This document shows, one piece after another, positions 10,979-20,862 of a stretch of 54,385 nt of DNA (position 1 is the first letter of the stretch; each line of letters begins with the position of its first letter). The position numbers and the translations under genes were made by a program. The notes beneath the pieces were generated by a model that saw nothing but the letters and a program-made list of their open reading frames with translations, was not told the DNA's origin and did no database searches. This stretch comes from Rhodococcus rhodnii NBRC 100604 (lineage in GTDB: Bacteria; Actinomycetota; Actinomycetes; Mycobacteriales; Mycobacteriaceae): the NCBI RefSeq assembly GCF_001894925.1, contig NZ_BCXD01000028.1:1-54385 (forward strand), given 5' to 3'.

Positions 10979-13252
10979 ATGACACAAACCCCCGCAGTCG
11001 CCGAGATCGACGAGGGCGTGTTCGAGTCCACCGCCGTGATCGACAACGGTTCGTACGGCACCCGCACCATCCGATTCGAGGCCGGTCGCCTCGCACAGCA
11101 GGCCGCAGGCTCGGTCGTCGCCTACCTCGACGACGAGACGATGCTGCTCTCCGCGACGAGCGCGAGCAAGGCACCCAAGGAGCACTTCGACTTCTTCCCC
11201 CTCACGGTGGACGTCGAGGAGCGGATGTACGCCGCGGGCCGCATCCCCGGCTCGTTCTTCCGTCGCGAAGGCCGCCCGTCGACCGACGCGATCCTCACCT
11301 GCCGCCTCATCGACCGGCCGCTGCGCCCGTCGTTCGTCGACGGCCTCCGCAACGAGATCCAGGTCGTCGTCACCGTGATGAGCCTCGATCCCAAGGACCT
11401 CTACGACGTCGTCGCGATCAACGCGGCGTCCGCGTCGACGCAGATCGCGGGCCTTCCCTTCTCCGGCCCCGTGGGCGGTGTGCGCGTCGCGCTCATCACC
11501 TCCGAGGAGAACAAGGCCGGCCAGTGGGTCGCGTTCCCGACGGTCGAGCAGCTCGAGAACGCCGTCTTCGACATGGTCGTCGCCGGCCGCATCGTCTCCG
11601 GTTCGGGTGACGACGCCGACGTCGCGATCATGATGGTCGAGGCCGAGGCAACCGAGAAGGTCATCGAGCTCGTCGAGGGTGGCGCGCAGGCGCCGACCGA
11701 GACGATCGTCGCCGAAGGCCTCGAGGCCGCCAAGCCGTTCATCGCACGGCTCTGCACCGCGCAGGCAGCGCTCGCGTCGAAGGCCGCGAAGCCGACCGGC
11801 GAGTTCCCGCTGTTCCCCGCGTACGGACCCGATGCGTACGAGGCCGTCGAGAAGGTCGCTGCCGACAAGCTGTCGGAGGCGCTCACGATCGCCGGCAAGC
11901 AGGAGCGCGACGACCGTACCGACGAGATCAAGGGCGAGGTCCTTCTCGCGCTCGAGGAGTCGTTCGCGGGCCGCGAGAAGGAGATCGGCGCGGCGTTCCG
12001 CTCGCTGACCAAGAAGCTCGTCCGCCAGCGCATCCTGCGCGACCAGTTCCGTATCGACGGACGCGGCATCACCGACATCCGGTCGCTCTCCGCCGAGGTC
12101 GCGATCGTCCCGCGTGCGCACGGCAGCGCGCTGTTCGAGCGTGGCGAGACGCAGATCCTCGGCGTCACGACGCTCGACATGACGAAGATGGCGCAGCAGA
12201 TCGACTCGCTCGGCCCCGAGACGAGCAAGCGCTACATGCACCACTACAACTTCCCGCCGTACTCGACCGGTGAGACGGGCCGTGTCGGCTCGCCGAAGCG
12301 TCGCGAGATCGGCCACGGCGCGCTCGCCGAGCGTGCGCTCGTGCCGGTGCTGCCGAGCGTCGAGGAGTTCCCGTACGCGATCCGCCAGGTCTCCGAGGCG
12401 CTGTCGTCCAACGGCTCGACCTCGATGGGCTCGGTCTGTGCGTCGACGCTGTCGCTGTACAACGCCGGTGTGCCGCTCAAGGCCCCCGTCGCGGGTATCG
12501 CGATGGGCCTCATCTCCGATCAGGTCGAGGGCGAGACGCGCTACGTCGCGCTCACCGACATCCTCGGTGCCGAGGACGCCTTCGGCGACATGGACTTCAA
12601 GGTCGCGGGCACGAAGGACTTCGTGACGGCGCTCCAGCTCGACACCAAGCTCGACGGCATCCCGTCGTCGGTGCTCGCCGGCGCGCTGACGCAGGCGAAG
12701 GACGCGCGGCTCACGATCCTCGAGGTCATGGCCGAGGCCATCGACGGACCCGACGAGATGAGCCCGTACGCACCGCGGATCACCGCGATCAAGGTGCCCG
12801 TCGACAAGATCGGCGAGGTCATCGGCCCCAAGGGCAAGATGATCAACTCGATCACCGAGGAGACCGGCGCGAACATCTCGATCGAGGACGACGGCACGGT
12901 CTACGTCGGTGCGTCCGACGGCCCTTCGGCGCAGGCCGCGATCGACAAGATCAACGCGATCGCGAACCCGCAGCTGCCCAAGGTCGGCGAGCGGTTCCTC
13001 GGCACCGTCGTCAAGACGACCGCCTTCGGTGCGTTCGTGTCGCTGCTGCCGGGCCGCGACGGCCTCGTGCACATCAGCAAGCTCGGTGGCGGCAAGCGCA
13101 TCGCGAAGGTCGAGGACGTCGTGAGCGTCGGATCGAAGATCCGCGTCGAGATCGCCGACATCGACAACCGCGGCAAGATCTCCCTGGTCCCGGTGGAGGA
13201 GGATTCCGCCGCCGGTGCCGCGGACGAGGCGCCCGCCGCCGACGCGGAGTGA
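10979..13252 (+). CDS. pnp: Polyribonucleotide nucleotidyltransferase (PNPase)
   Basis: PNPase degrades RNA 3' to 5' using phosphate and can add tails; in actinobacteria it is the main phosphorolytic exonuclease (GpsI). The 757-residue protein has two RNase PH domains, a KH domain with GPKG from about residue 605 ([17 protein letters not shown]) and an S1 domain ([18 protein letters not shown]) near the C-terminus. The ATG at 10979 matches the family start ([20 protein letters not shown]); an in-frame ATG at 10946 would add an unconserved charged stretch. Confidence 0.96.
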   Translation: MTQTPAVAEIDEGVFESTAVIDNGSYGTRTIRFEAGRLAQQAAGSVVAYLDDETMLLSATSASKAPKEHFDFFPLTVDVEERMYAAGRIPGSFFRREGRPSTDAILTCRLIDRPLRPSFVDGLRNEIQVVVTVMSLDPKDLYDVVAINAASASTQIAGLPFSGPVGGVRVALITSEENKAGQWVAFPTVEQLENAVFDMVVAGRIVSGSGDDADVAIMMVEAEATEKVIELVEGGAQAPTETIVAEGLEAAKPFIARLCTAQAALASKAAKPTGEFPLFPAYGPDAYEAVEKVAADKLSEALTIAGKQERDDRTDEIKGEVLLALEESFAGREKEIGAAFRSLTKKLVRQRILRDQFRIDGRGITDIRSLSAEVAIVPRAHGSALFERGETQILGVTTLDMTKMAQQIDSLGPETSKRYMHHYNFPPYSTGETGRVGSPKRREIGHGALAERALVPVLPSVEEFPYAIRQVSEALSSNGSTSMGSVCASTLSLYNAGVPLKAPVAGIAMGLISDQVEGETRYVALTDILGAEDAFGDMDFKVAGTKDFVTALQLDTKLDGIPSSVLAGALTQAKDARLTILEVMAEAIDGPDEMSPYAPRITAIKVPVDKIGEVIGPKGKMINSITEETGANISIEDDGTVYVGASDGPSAQAAIDKINAIANPQLPKVGERFLGTVVKTTAFGAFVSLLPGRDGLVHISKLGGGKRIAKVEDVVSVGSKIRVEIADIDNRGKISLVPVEEDSAAGAADEAPAADAE

Positions 13253-13278
13253 CCTCGGTCTTCCGAGTTCGGACCTGA

Positions 13279-13316
13279 GCGAGGCCCCCGCACCGTTCCC
13301 GGTGCGGGGGCCTCGC
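13279..13316 (+). terminator. pnp terminator hairpin
   Basis: A perfect 16-bp GC-rich stem (left arm gcgaggcccccgcacc) closes a six-base loop 27 bases after the pnp stop. Confidence 0.85.
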
Positions 13317-13360
13317 CGTATCCCGTCCCCCTCCGTGTGATATGCGCTACACCGCAGGGG

Positions 13361-13390
13361 AACATGTCGTGAACACTGGCGCGGCATGTT
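13361..13390. repeat. Inverted repeat upstream of methyltransferase
   Basis: Arms aacatgtcg (13361-13369) and cggcatgtt (13382-13390) can pair over nine positions with one G-U, around a 12-base loop. It is the first of two hairpins in the 322-base gap between the pnp terminator and the methyltransferase. Confidence 0.55.
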
Positions 13391-13407
13391 GCCGTGAGCG
13401 GGGTGGC

Positions 13408-13441
13408 CGCGTCACTCTGGTGCCCAGGCGAGGGTGACGCG
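13408..13441. repeat. Second hairpin upstream of methyltransferase
   Basis: Arms cgcgtcac (13408-13415) and gtgacgcg (13434-13441) are perfect, and the loop holds a nested ctgg/ccag stem. It abuts the tandem repeat array. Confidence 0.55.
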
Positions 13442-13448
13442 TCGCGCT

Positions 13449-13496
13449 CGCCGCAACAGGAGATCGCCGCAACAGGAGATCGCCGCAACAGGAGAT
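13449..13496 (+). repeat. Three perfect 16-bp tandem repeats
   Basis: The unit cgccgcaacaggagat occurs three times without mismatch or spacer (13449, 13465, 13481). Each unit contains aggag, like a Shine-Dalgarno core, but no suitable start codon follows any copy at normal distance. The array lies 142 bases upstream of the methyltransferase start. Apart from the two hairpins, I see no gene in the gap from 13317 to 13638. Confidence 0.95.
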
Positions 13497-13638
13497 AGAC
13501 GGGGTCCTGGCTCGTGTCGGGGAAGTCACGACCGCGAAGAAGATCCCGGTGGGAAGGTTTCACCGGGCATGCAGCGCCGAGGCGGACGCGCGCCGAGGCG
13601 GACACGGTTGGCGGCAGTGCACGAGAGGAGGCCCAGCA

Positions 13639-14298
13639 GTGTTCCGGATACCCATGGTGAGAATGCCGGGCGTCTCACGCCCCGAGCACGCGACGTGGCT
13701 GCTCACGGAAGTACTCGAAGCACACGAACTCGGGCCGGGCACACGGGTGCTCGACCTGTGCAGCGGTGCGGGAGCGGTGACCCTGCGGGCGAGCTCCGCG
13801 GGAGCCGGCTGGGTGACGGCGATCGACGCATCGCCCCTCGCGGCCGCGACGACCTGGATCAACGCGAAACTCGGCGGCCAGTCCGTCCGGGTGGTGCGCG
13901 GTGATCTGACCGAACCCGTCAAGGCGCAGCGATTCGATCTCGTCGTCGCGGATCCCCCGAGGACCGCGCGGTACGCGGCCACGCCCGAAGCGCACCGCGT
14001 GTGCGCGGCGGCCGACCGCGATCTGGTCGAACGCATCTGCCGTCAGGCGCCGGAACTGCTCGAACCCCACGGTGTCCTGCTGCTCGCGCGCGTCGGCAGG
14101 GCCGAGATCGAGCACGCGACCGGGCTCCTGGAGCGGGAAGGGCTGCGCGTCGAGATCGCGGCGGAACGCGTTCACGCCTCGCCGCGGGCCGTCCGGACGC
14201 GCGGTGGTGCCCGCGGCGGGCGGTCACGTGGCGCGGCCACCGTCACCCGCCGTCGTCGCGACGACCTCGTCGCGGTCCTGCGGGCGACGGTCGGCTGA
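13639..14298 (+). CDS. Class I SAM-dependent methyltransferase (HemK/PrmC-like)
   Basis: The 219-residue protein has the Rossmann methyltransferase motifs VLDLCSGAGAVTL (motif I, SAM binding), an acidic residue in AIDASPLAA, and VADPPR in place of the NPPY that methylates glutamine or adenine amino groups in HemK/PrmC. The substrate is therefore uncertain; an amino-group methyltransferase is inferred. The GTG at 13639 is preceded by aggagg (13626-13631) at ideal distance. The C-terminus is Arg/Gly-rich, and its coding end overlaps the convergent kinase gene by 56 bases. Confidence 0.72.
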   Translation: MFRIPMVRMPGVSRPEHATWLLTEVLEAHELGPGTRVLDLCSGAGAVTLRASSAGAGWVTAIDASPLAAATTWINAKLGGQSVRVVRGDLTEPVKAQRFDLVVADPPRTARYAATPEAHRVCAAADRDLVERICRQAPELLEPHGVLLLARVGRAEIEHATGLLEREGLRVEIAAERVHASPRAVRTRGGARGGRSRGAATVTRRRRDDLVAVLRATVG

Positions 14299-15823
14299 CG
14301 CTCTCGCCCGGCAGGGACTCGCCCGGCAGGGAGAGGGGCTGCCGCGCCCACGGCAGCGGGCCGAGGACCTCGCACCACCACGCCTCGTCGAGTCCGTCCC
14401 GAGGATCGGTGACGCCGGTGTCGAACGGTGCCGCCTCCGGCCACGGCGCGCGCGTCCGTAGTTGCTCGTCGAGGACGGCGCCCGTCGCGTCGGACGGATC
14501 GTCGCCCGCCGCGCTGCGCCGTGCGATGCGTTCGTGGAGGACGGCGGGCTCGGCGACGCACTCGACCTGCACGATCTCGGCCTGCGTGCGGTGCGCCGCG
14601 GCGACCGCCGCGTGCCGTTCGGCCGGATCGAGCCACGTCGCGTCGAGGACCACCGAGCGGCCCGACGCGAGCTCCTCGGCGCCGCGGCGCACCAGTTCCC
14701 GATACGTCGCCGCGAGCCGGTCGGGCGTGTACGGGTCGGCACCGGGAGCGAGGATCTCCTTGCGCACGACGTCGGACCGCAGCACGGGGGCGTCGAGCAG
14801 TGCACCCACAGCGCGTGCCGTCGTCGACTTGCCCGAGCCCGACGCCCCGCCGACGAGGACGAGCCGGGGCCGGGCGCGCGCGAGATGATCGAGAGCGAGA
14901 TCGAGCCGGTCGATCGCGGCCGCCCGCGCCGGCTCGTCACCCTGCAGGTGCCGCAGCGCCCACACCTTCGCGCGCACGACCGCCCGGTACGCGACGAAGT
15001 GGTGGACGAGCGCGGTGGGACACGGATCGCCCGTCTCGGCGCAGTACGTGTCGACGAGGACCCGTGCCGCACGCCGATCGCCGAGCCGATCGAGATCCAT
15101 CACGAGGAAAGCGACGTCCATCATCGCGTCGCCGCAGCGCAGCGCGTCGTCGAACTCGAGGCAGTCGATGATCCTCGCGCCGTCGGGCAGGGCGAAGATG
15201 TCGTCGGCCATGAGGTCGCCGTGCCCGTCGACCGCGCGCCCGTCGGCGACACGCCACTCGAACAGCGGCCCGCGGCCCGCGAGGAACTGCGCTGCGAGCG
15301 AGCGGATCTCGTGCGATCGCCGCGCGACGTCGTCGCCCAGCGCGAGCGAGTCGAGGTGATCGAGATTGTCGCGCCACAGCGCGTCGAGGGCGTCGGCGCT
15401 CCCACGCTCGTCGACGGCGTCCGAGCGCGGCGAGCGGGCGTGCAGGCCCGCGATCCGCCGTGCGATGTCGGTGACGATCCCGGTGACGTCCGTACCGGCG
15501 CGCACGAGCGTCGAGAGCCGCCGGGACGCCGGCAGCAGCCGCATCGCGACGAGATGGTCGGTGGGTGCGCCGTCCGGGCCGAGAAGATCCTCGACACCGA
15601 GATACACGTCGGGCGCGAGCCGCCGATTCAGCTCGACCTCGCGGTGGCACGCGCGCTCCCGGGCGCTGCGCTCGCGGTGATCGAGGAACCCCAGGTCGAG
15701 CGGCTTCTTGAGTTTGTGTACGCGATCGGCGACGAAGAACAGCACCGACGTGTGGGTCTCGCTCACCGTCGCGTACGGCCCCGTCGTCTCGTCCGGCCGC
15801 GCAGTCTCGCCCGGCGTGTTCAT
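14243..15823 (-). CDS. Phosphotransferase (APH-like) / P-loop kinase fusion
   Basis: The 526-residue protein joins an aminoglycoside-phosphotransferase-like domain to a gluconate-kinase-like AAA_33 P-loop domain. The N-terminal half has VHKLKKPLDLGFLD and a catalytic-loop-like DGHGDLMADDIF (His201, Asp203). The C-terminal half has the Walker A motif GGASGSGKST (Lys332). The same architecture is known from M. tuberculosis Rv2004c, a DosR-regulon protein of unknown substrate. The ATG at 15823 starts MNTPGETARP; an upstream extension reads into the divergent pepR promoter and is rejected. The last residues contain a duplicated SLPGE. Function beyond ATP-dependent phosphotransfer is unknown. Confidence 0.82.
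   Translation of the reverse strand: MNTPGETARPDETTGPYATVSETHTSVLFFVADRVHKLKKPLDLGFLDHRERSARERACHREVELNRRLAPDVYLGVEDLLGPDGAPTDHLVAMRLLPASRRLSTLVRAGTDVTGIVTDIARRIAGLHARSPRSDAVDERGSADALDALWRDNLDHLDSLALGDDVARRSHEIRSLAAQFLAGRGPLFEWRVADGRAVDGHGDLMADDIFALPDGARIIDCLEFDDALRCGDAMMDVAFLVMDLDRLGDRRAARVLVDTYCAETGDPCPTALVHHFVAYRAVVRAKVWALRHLQGDEPARAAAIDRLDLALDHLARARPRLVLVGGASGSGKSTTARAVGALLDAPVLRSDVVRKEILAPGADPYTPDRLAATYRELVRRGAEELASGRSVVLDATWLDPAERHAAVAAAHRTQAEIVQVECVAEPAVLHERIARRSAAGDDPSDATGAVLDEQLRTRAPWPEAAPFDTGVTDPRDGLDEAWWCEVLGPLPWARQPLSLPGESLPGESVSRPSPAGPRRGRRDDGG
14303..14332. repeat. 15-bp tandem duplication in kinase 3' end
   Basis: The unit ctcgcccggcaggga is present twice, perfectly (14303-14317 and 14318-14332). 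On the minus strand it encodes SLPGE twice near the C-terminus of the kinase fusion. Confidence 0.9.
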
Positions 15824-15903
15824 TCGCGGCTCCTCGGTGGGTCGGTGCTCGCCCGGCGACGGCGCCGTGTCCGTAGCGCCGCCGGTGGTGCCGGCGCGCG
15901 CGT

Positions 15904-15909
15904 GTAGAG
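15904..15909 (+). promoter_or_regulatory. -10 element of pepR
   Basis: TAGAGT lies 12 bases before the ATG at 15922, predicting a leader of only about five bases. Confidence 0.5.
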
Positions 15910-15921
15910 TGGGCCGTTGCC

Positions 15922-17235
15922 ATGACCAGGACGTCTTCTTCAGTTTCGTCGCCGGCCACCGGCGTTCACCGCACATTGCTCGCGAACGGTGTGCGTGTCG
16001 TCACCGAGTTCGTGCCCGGCGTCCGCTCGGCGTCGGTCGGAGTGTGGGTCGGCGTCGGGTCGCGCGACGAGCACCCCACCGTCGCGGGTGCTGCCCACTT
16101 CCTCGAACATCTGCTGTTCAAGGCCACTCCCGAACGCACCGCGCTCGACATCGCCCAGCTCGTCGACGGTGTCGGAGGCGAGCTCAACGCGTTCACCTCC
16201 AAGGAGTACACGTGCTTCTACGCGCACGTGCTCGACTCCGATCTCGCGCTCGGGCTCGACGTCGTGTCCGACGTCGTGCTCAACGGGTCGTGCCGCACGA
16301 GCGACGTCGACCTCGAACGACAGGTCGTGCTCGAGGAGATCGCGATGCGCGACGACGATCCCGAGGACCTCGCGGGAGACGTCTTCTCCACCGCGCTGTT
16401 CGGTGATCACCCGGTCGGCCGGCCCGTCATCGGGACGATCGATTCCGTGAGCGACATGACGCGCAACCAGCTCCACTCGTTCCATCGCCGCCGCTACACG
16501 CCCGAACGCACCGTCGTGGCCGTCGCGGGGAACGTCGACCACGCGGACGTCGTCGAGTTGGCGTCGCGGCGCTTCGCCGGTCGCGACGGTGCGGGGTCCC
16601 CGGCGTCCCGGCGTTCCGGGCGTGCCCGCTTCCGCGAGAGCCCGGCGGTCGACGTCGTCGAACGCGACAGCGAACAGGCGCACCTCACGCTCGGTGTCCG
16701 TGCGTTCGGGCGCCACGATCCGCGCCGATGGCCGCTCGACGTCCTCAGCACCGCGGTCGGCGGCGGCCTCAGTTCGCGGCTGTTCCAGGAGGTCCGGGAG
16801 CGGCGGGGGCTCGCGTACTCGGTCTACTCGGGCGTCGACACGTACGCCGACACCGGATCGTTCTCGGTGTACGCGGGCTGCCAGCCCGAGAACCTGCCCG
16901 ACGTCGCCGCCGTCGTCCGCGAGGTGCTCGCGAGCGTCGCCTCGGGCGGCGTCACCGACGCCGAGTGCGCGCGGGCGAAGGGCTCGCTCCGCGGCAATCT
17001 CGTCCTCGGCCTCGAGGACTCGGCGTCGAGGATGAACCGCATCGGGCGGCACGAACTCGTCTACGGCACGCACACCACCGTCGACGACACCCTCGCCGCG
17101 ATCGACCGCGTCACGCCCGAGGACGTCCGCGACGTCGCCCGAAGCCTGCTGCGCAGGCCGTACGGCGCCGTCGTCGTCGGGCCGTACCGTCGGGTGCGCG
17201 ATCTTCCGCCCGCCGTCCGCGATCTCGCGTCCTGA
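15922..17235 (+). CDS. pepR: M16 family zinc metallopeptidase (PepR)
   Basis: The 437-residue protein is an M16B peptidase related to mitochondrial processing peptidase and to Rv2782c. It has the inverted zinc motif HFLEH (residues 59-63) with the downstream glutamate in the GGELNAFTSKEYTCFY region, and a C-terminal pseudo-domain containing SSRLFQEVRERRGLAYSVYS. It probably degrades or trims peptides. It is divergent from the kinase fusion and followed closely by dapB. Confidence 0.93.
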   Translation: MTRTSSSVSSPATGVHRTLLANGVRVVTEFVPGVRSASVGVWVGVGSRDEHPTVAGAAHFLEHLLFKATPERTALDIAQLVDGVGGELNAFTSKEYTCFYAHVLDSDLALGLDVVSDVVLNGSCRTSDVDLERQVVLEEIAMRDDDPEDLAGDVFSTALFGDHPVGRPVIGTIDSVSDMTRNQLHSFHRRRYTPERTVVAVAGNVDHADVVELASRRFAGRDGAGSPASRRSGRARFRESPAVDVVERDSEQAHLTLGVRAFGRHDPRRWPLDVLSTAVGGGLSSRLFQEVRERRGLAYSVYSGVDTYADTGSFSVYAGCQPENLPDVAAVVREVLASVASGGVTDAECARAKGSLRGNLVLGLEDSASRMNRIGRHELVYGTHTTVDDTLAAIDRVTPEDVRDVARSLLRRPYGAVVVGPYRRVRDLPPAVRDLAS

Positions 17236-17266
17236 TCCCGCCGCGCCCGGTGAGGGTGCCGGTGCG

Positions 17267-18549
<1,283 letters not shown>

Positions 18550-18585
18550 TGGCCCGTCCGGTCCCGTCCTGTCGGCGGCTGCGCC

Positions 18586-18591
18586 TAGGGT
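18586..18591 (+). promoter_or_regulatory. -10 element, leaderless, for flavodoxin-like gene
   Basis: TAGGGT is followed by seven bases and the GTG at 18599. Confidence 0.55.
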
Positions 18592-18598
18592 CGGGGTC

Positions 18599-19045
18599 GT
18601 GACGACTCTGCTCGTGGTGCACCACACCCCCTCGCCCGGCACGCGTGAGCTGCTCGAAGCGGTTCTGGCGGGCGCCCGTCATCCCGACATCGAGGGTGTC
18701 GACGTGCAGGTGCGGCCTGCCCTCTCGGCGACGATCACCGACGTGCTGGGCGCCGACGGCTATCTCTTCGGCACCTCCGCGAACTTCGGCTACATGTCGG
18801 GCGCACTCAAGCACTTCTTCGACACGACGTACTACCCGGTGCTCGGTGCGGTGGCGGGCCGCCCCTACGGGCTGTGGGTCCACGGCAACAACGACACCGC
18901 CGGTGCCGTGCGGGCCGTGCAGTCGATCACCGCAGGTCTCGAACTGTCGCAGGCGGCCGAGATCCTCGAACTGACCTCGGTCGATGCCGCGGGGCGCGAC
19001 GCGTGCACCGAGCTCGGTGGCACCCTCGCCGCGACGCTCGCATGA
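18599..19045 (+). CDS. Flavodoxin-like / NAD(P)H-dependent oxidoreductase (Rv2771c-like)
   Basis: The 148-residue protein has a flavodoxin-like fold with the phosphate-binding start VVHHTPSPGTRELLEA and the flavin-contact region GTSANFGYMSGALKHFFDTTYYP, as in the NADPH-dependent FMN reductase/WrbA superfamily. It probably binds FMN and carries out two-electron reduction; the electron acceptor is unknown. The GTG start is placed by the leaderless -10. Its stop overlaps the start of the YcaQ-like gene. Confidence 0.82.
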   Translation: MTTLLVVHHTPSPGTRELLEAVLAGARHPDIEGVDVQVRPALSATITDVLGADGYLFGTSANFGYMSGALKHFFDTTYYPVLGAVAGRPYGLWVHGNNDTAGAVRAVQSITAGLELSQAAEILELTSVDAAGRDACTELGGTLAATLA

Positions 19046-20286
19046 GCGCGATCGGGGCCGCTGCGGCGCGCCGGATCGCCGTCGCCGCACAGGGACTCGA
19101 CGGCCGCAGCTTCGGCGGAGTCCGGACGGACGCGTCGCCGAAGGCGGTGACGCGCCGAACCCTGGCCTCGGTGGTCGACCGGATCTCGGTCGTCCAGATC
19201 GACTCCGTCTCCGCGTTCGTCCGCGCGCACTACATGCCGTTGTTCAGCCGCGTCGGCCACTACGACCGCTCGCTCCTCGACTCCGCGGCGTGGTCACACG
19301 ATTCCCGCCGCCCGCGCATGCTCGTCGAGTACTGGGCGCACGAGGCCGCGTTCGTGCGGATCGAGGACTGGCCGCTGTTCGCGTGGCGGCGCGAGGAATA
19401 CCGCTTCGGCCGGTGGCGTGGCCGCCGAGAGGACGCGGCGCAGCGTGCGGCGCTCATGCGCGACGTGCTCGACGTCGTGACGGAGACCGGAGCGGCGAGC
19501 GCGGCCGAGATCGAGGCGGCGCTCGGTATCGCCGCACGCGAGAACGTCGGGCCGTGGTGGGATCCGAGCGAGACGAAGGTCGCCTGCGAGGCACTGTTCG
19601 CGTCGGGAGCGCTCGCCGTCGATCGCCGCGTCGGATTCGTCCGTCACTACGATCTCGCCGAGCGCGTCGTCCCCGCCGAGGTGCTCGCGCGACGAGTCGA
19701 CGAGCCCGATGCGATCCGCGCGCTCGTGGAGCGCTCCGCACGAGCGCTGGGCATCGCGACGGAGCCCGATCTGCGCGACTACTTCCGGCTTCCGGCGGCC
19801 GTCTCACGCCGCGCGGTCGCCGAACTCGTCGACGCCGGCGTCCTCGCCCCCGTCGAGGTCGAGGGCTGGGACCGCCCCGCCTATCTCCATCACGACGCGA
19901 AACGGCCACGGATCGCGTCGGGCACGGCGCTGCTCAGCCCGTTCGATCCGCTCGTGTTCTTTCGTCCACGTGCCGAACGGATCTTCGGATTCCGCTATCG
20001 CCTCGAGATCTACACGCCCGAGGCCGCGCGCGTGCACGGCTACTACGTCTGCCCGTTCCTCATGGACGGCGAACTCGTCGCGCGGGTCGACCTGTCCAGC
20101 GACCGCCGGAGCGGTGTCCTGCACGTGAAGTCGGCCTTCGCCGAACCGGGACGCGATCCGGTGGCCGTCGCACACGCGCTCGCGGAACGGCTGGGCGCCA
20201 CTGCACGCTGGCTGGGCCTCGATGCCGTCCGCGTCGCCGAACGAGGCGATCTCGCAGCCGATCTCGCGAAGGCCGTCGCCGCCTGA
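19042..20286 (+). CDS. Winged-helix DNA glycosylase of the YcaQ/AlkX family
   Basis: The 414-residue protein is an HTH_42 family member. Bacterial members (AlkZ, and YcaQ/AlkX) unhook interstrand crosslinks and remove alkylated bases. It has the QxD signature in VVQIDSVSAF (about residues 51-60); the QxD type is described for the YcaQ/AlkX branch and QxQ for AlkZ. Three tandem winged-helix regions span the protein, with HYD/LFSRVGHYDRSLL near the start. The ATG overlaps the preceding stop (ATGA), so it is coupled to the flavodoxin-like gene. Confidence 0.82.
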   Translation: MSAIGAAAARRIAVAAQGLDGRSFGGVRTDASPKAVTRRTLASVVDRISVVQIDSVSAFVRAHYMPLFSRVGHYDRSLLDSAAWSHDSRRPRMLVEYWAHEAAFVRIEDWPLFAWRREEYRFGRWRGRREDAAQRAALMRDVLDVVTETGAASAAEIEAALGIAARENVGPWWDPSETKVACEALFASGALAVDRRVGFVRHYDLAERVVPAEVLARRVDEPDAIRALVERSARALGIATEPDLRDYFRLPAAVSRRAVAELVDAGVLAPVEVEGWDRPAYLHHDAKRPRIASGTALLSPFDPLVFFRPRAERIFGFRYRLEIYTPEAARVHGYYVCPFLMDGELVARVDLSSDRRSGVLHVKSAFAEPGRDPVAVAHALAERLGATARWLGLDAVRVAERGDLAADLAKAVAA

Positions 20287-20299
20287 GGTCGATCTGCGG

Positions 20300-20737
20300 T
20301 CAGTGCTCCTCGACGAACTTCGTGAGGCCCTTGCTCGCAGTCTCGAGGGCGACCTTCTGGCCCTTCTTGACGAGGAATCCCGGGAGTGGGATCTTCGGAT
20401 CGACCGTCAGCTCGAACTCGACCGACGTTCCCCCGGATTCGGTGGGGGCGAGGCGGTATCGCCCGTCCTGCGTGTTCTGCTGGCCGCTCTCGACGAGCGT
20501 CCACGCGATCTCGTCGTCGCCGACGAAGGAGTACTCGACGACCTGCTCGTCGTTGATGCCGAGGATCGACACGTTCATCCGGACGCGGTGCGGCCGTCCG
20601 TCGTCGTGCGTGGACTCGATCGTCACCTTCTTGTGGGTGGACGACCACTCCGGCAGCCGGTCGACGTCGGCGAGTGCCTTCATGACGGTCGCCGGCTCCG
20701 CCGCGATCTCGAACTGCTTGCTACCCGATACGGCCAC
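20300..20737 (-). CDS. SRPBCC (START-like) family protein
   Basis: The 145-residue protein has the helix-grip fold pattern of polyketide cyclase/SRPBCC proteins, which bind hydrophobic ligands. It begins AVSGSKQFEIAAEPATVMKALADVDRLPEWS and ends in a long helix. A strong site (gaggagggg) precedes the GTG start. It is adjacent to and co-oriented with the ribbon-helix-helix gene, 125 bases apart. The ligand is unknown. Confidence 0.8.
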   Translation of the reverse strand: MAVSGSKQFEIAAEPATVMKALADVDRLPEWSSTHKKVTIESTHDDGRPHRVRMNVSILGINDEQVVEYSFVGDDEIAWTLVESGQQNTQDGRYRLAPTESGGTSVEFELTVDPKIPLPGFLVKKGQKVALETASKGLTKFVEEH

Positions 20738-20862
20738 TGTGTCCCCTCCTCGAATCGCCGGTGACCTCGATTCCCACGTCGAGAATCGATCCTCCGGAGA
20801 AAAGTCTCATGACGGCTGCAAGTACACCACGACCGGCGAGGGGGTACCGGGAGCGCGGTCGC

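Noticed and set aside
10535-13387. 950-codon open frame on the minus strand opposite pnp
   Set aside because: A shadow of the pnp codon pattern, rich in Asp, Arg and Leu, without any recognisable domain; it also spans a terminator.
13449-13496. Repeats as a CRISPR array
   Set aside because: The units are only 16 bp, directly joined with no spacers, and no cas genes are near.
13394-13498. Possible 34-codon ORF starting at GTG 13394 and ending inside the 16-bp repeats
   Set aside because: No ribosome site and no properly spaced -10. The repeats shift frame in each unit, so coding maintenance is unlikely.
15824-15976. N-terminal extension of the kinase fusion up to 15976
   Set aside because: It would run through the pepR promoter and into pepR; the ATG at 15823 begins the plausible protein.
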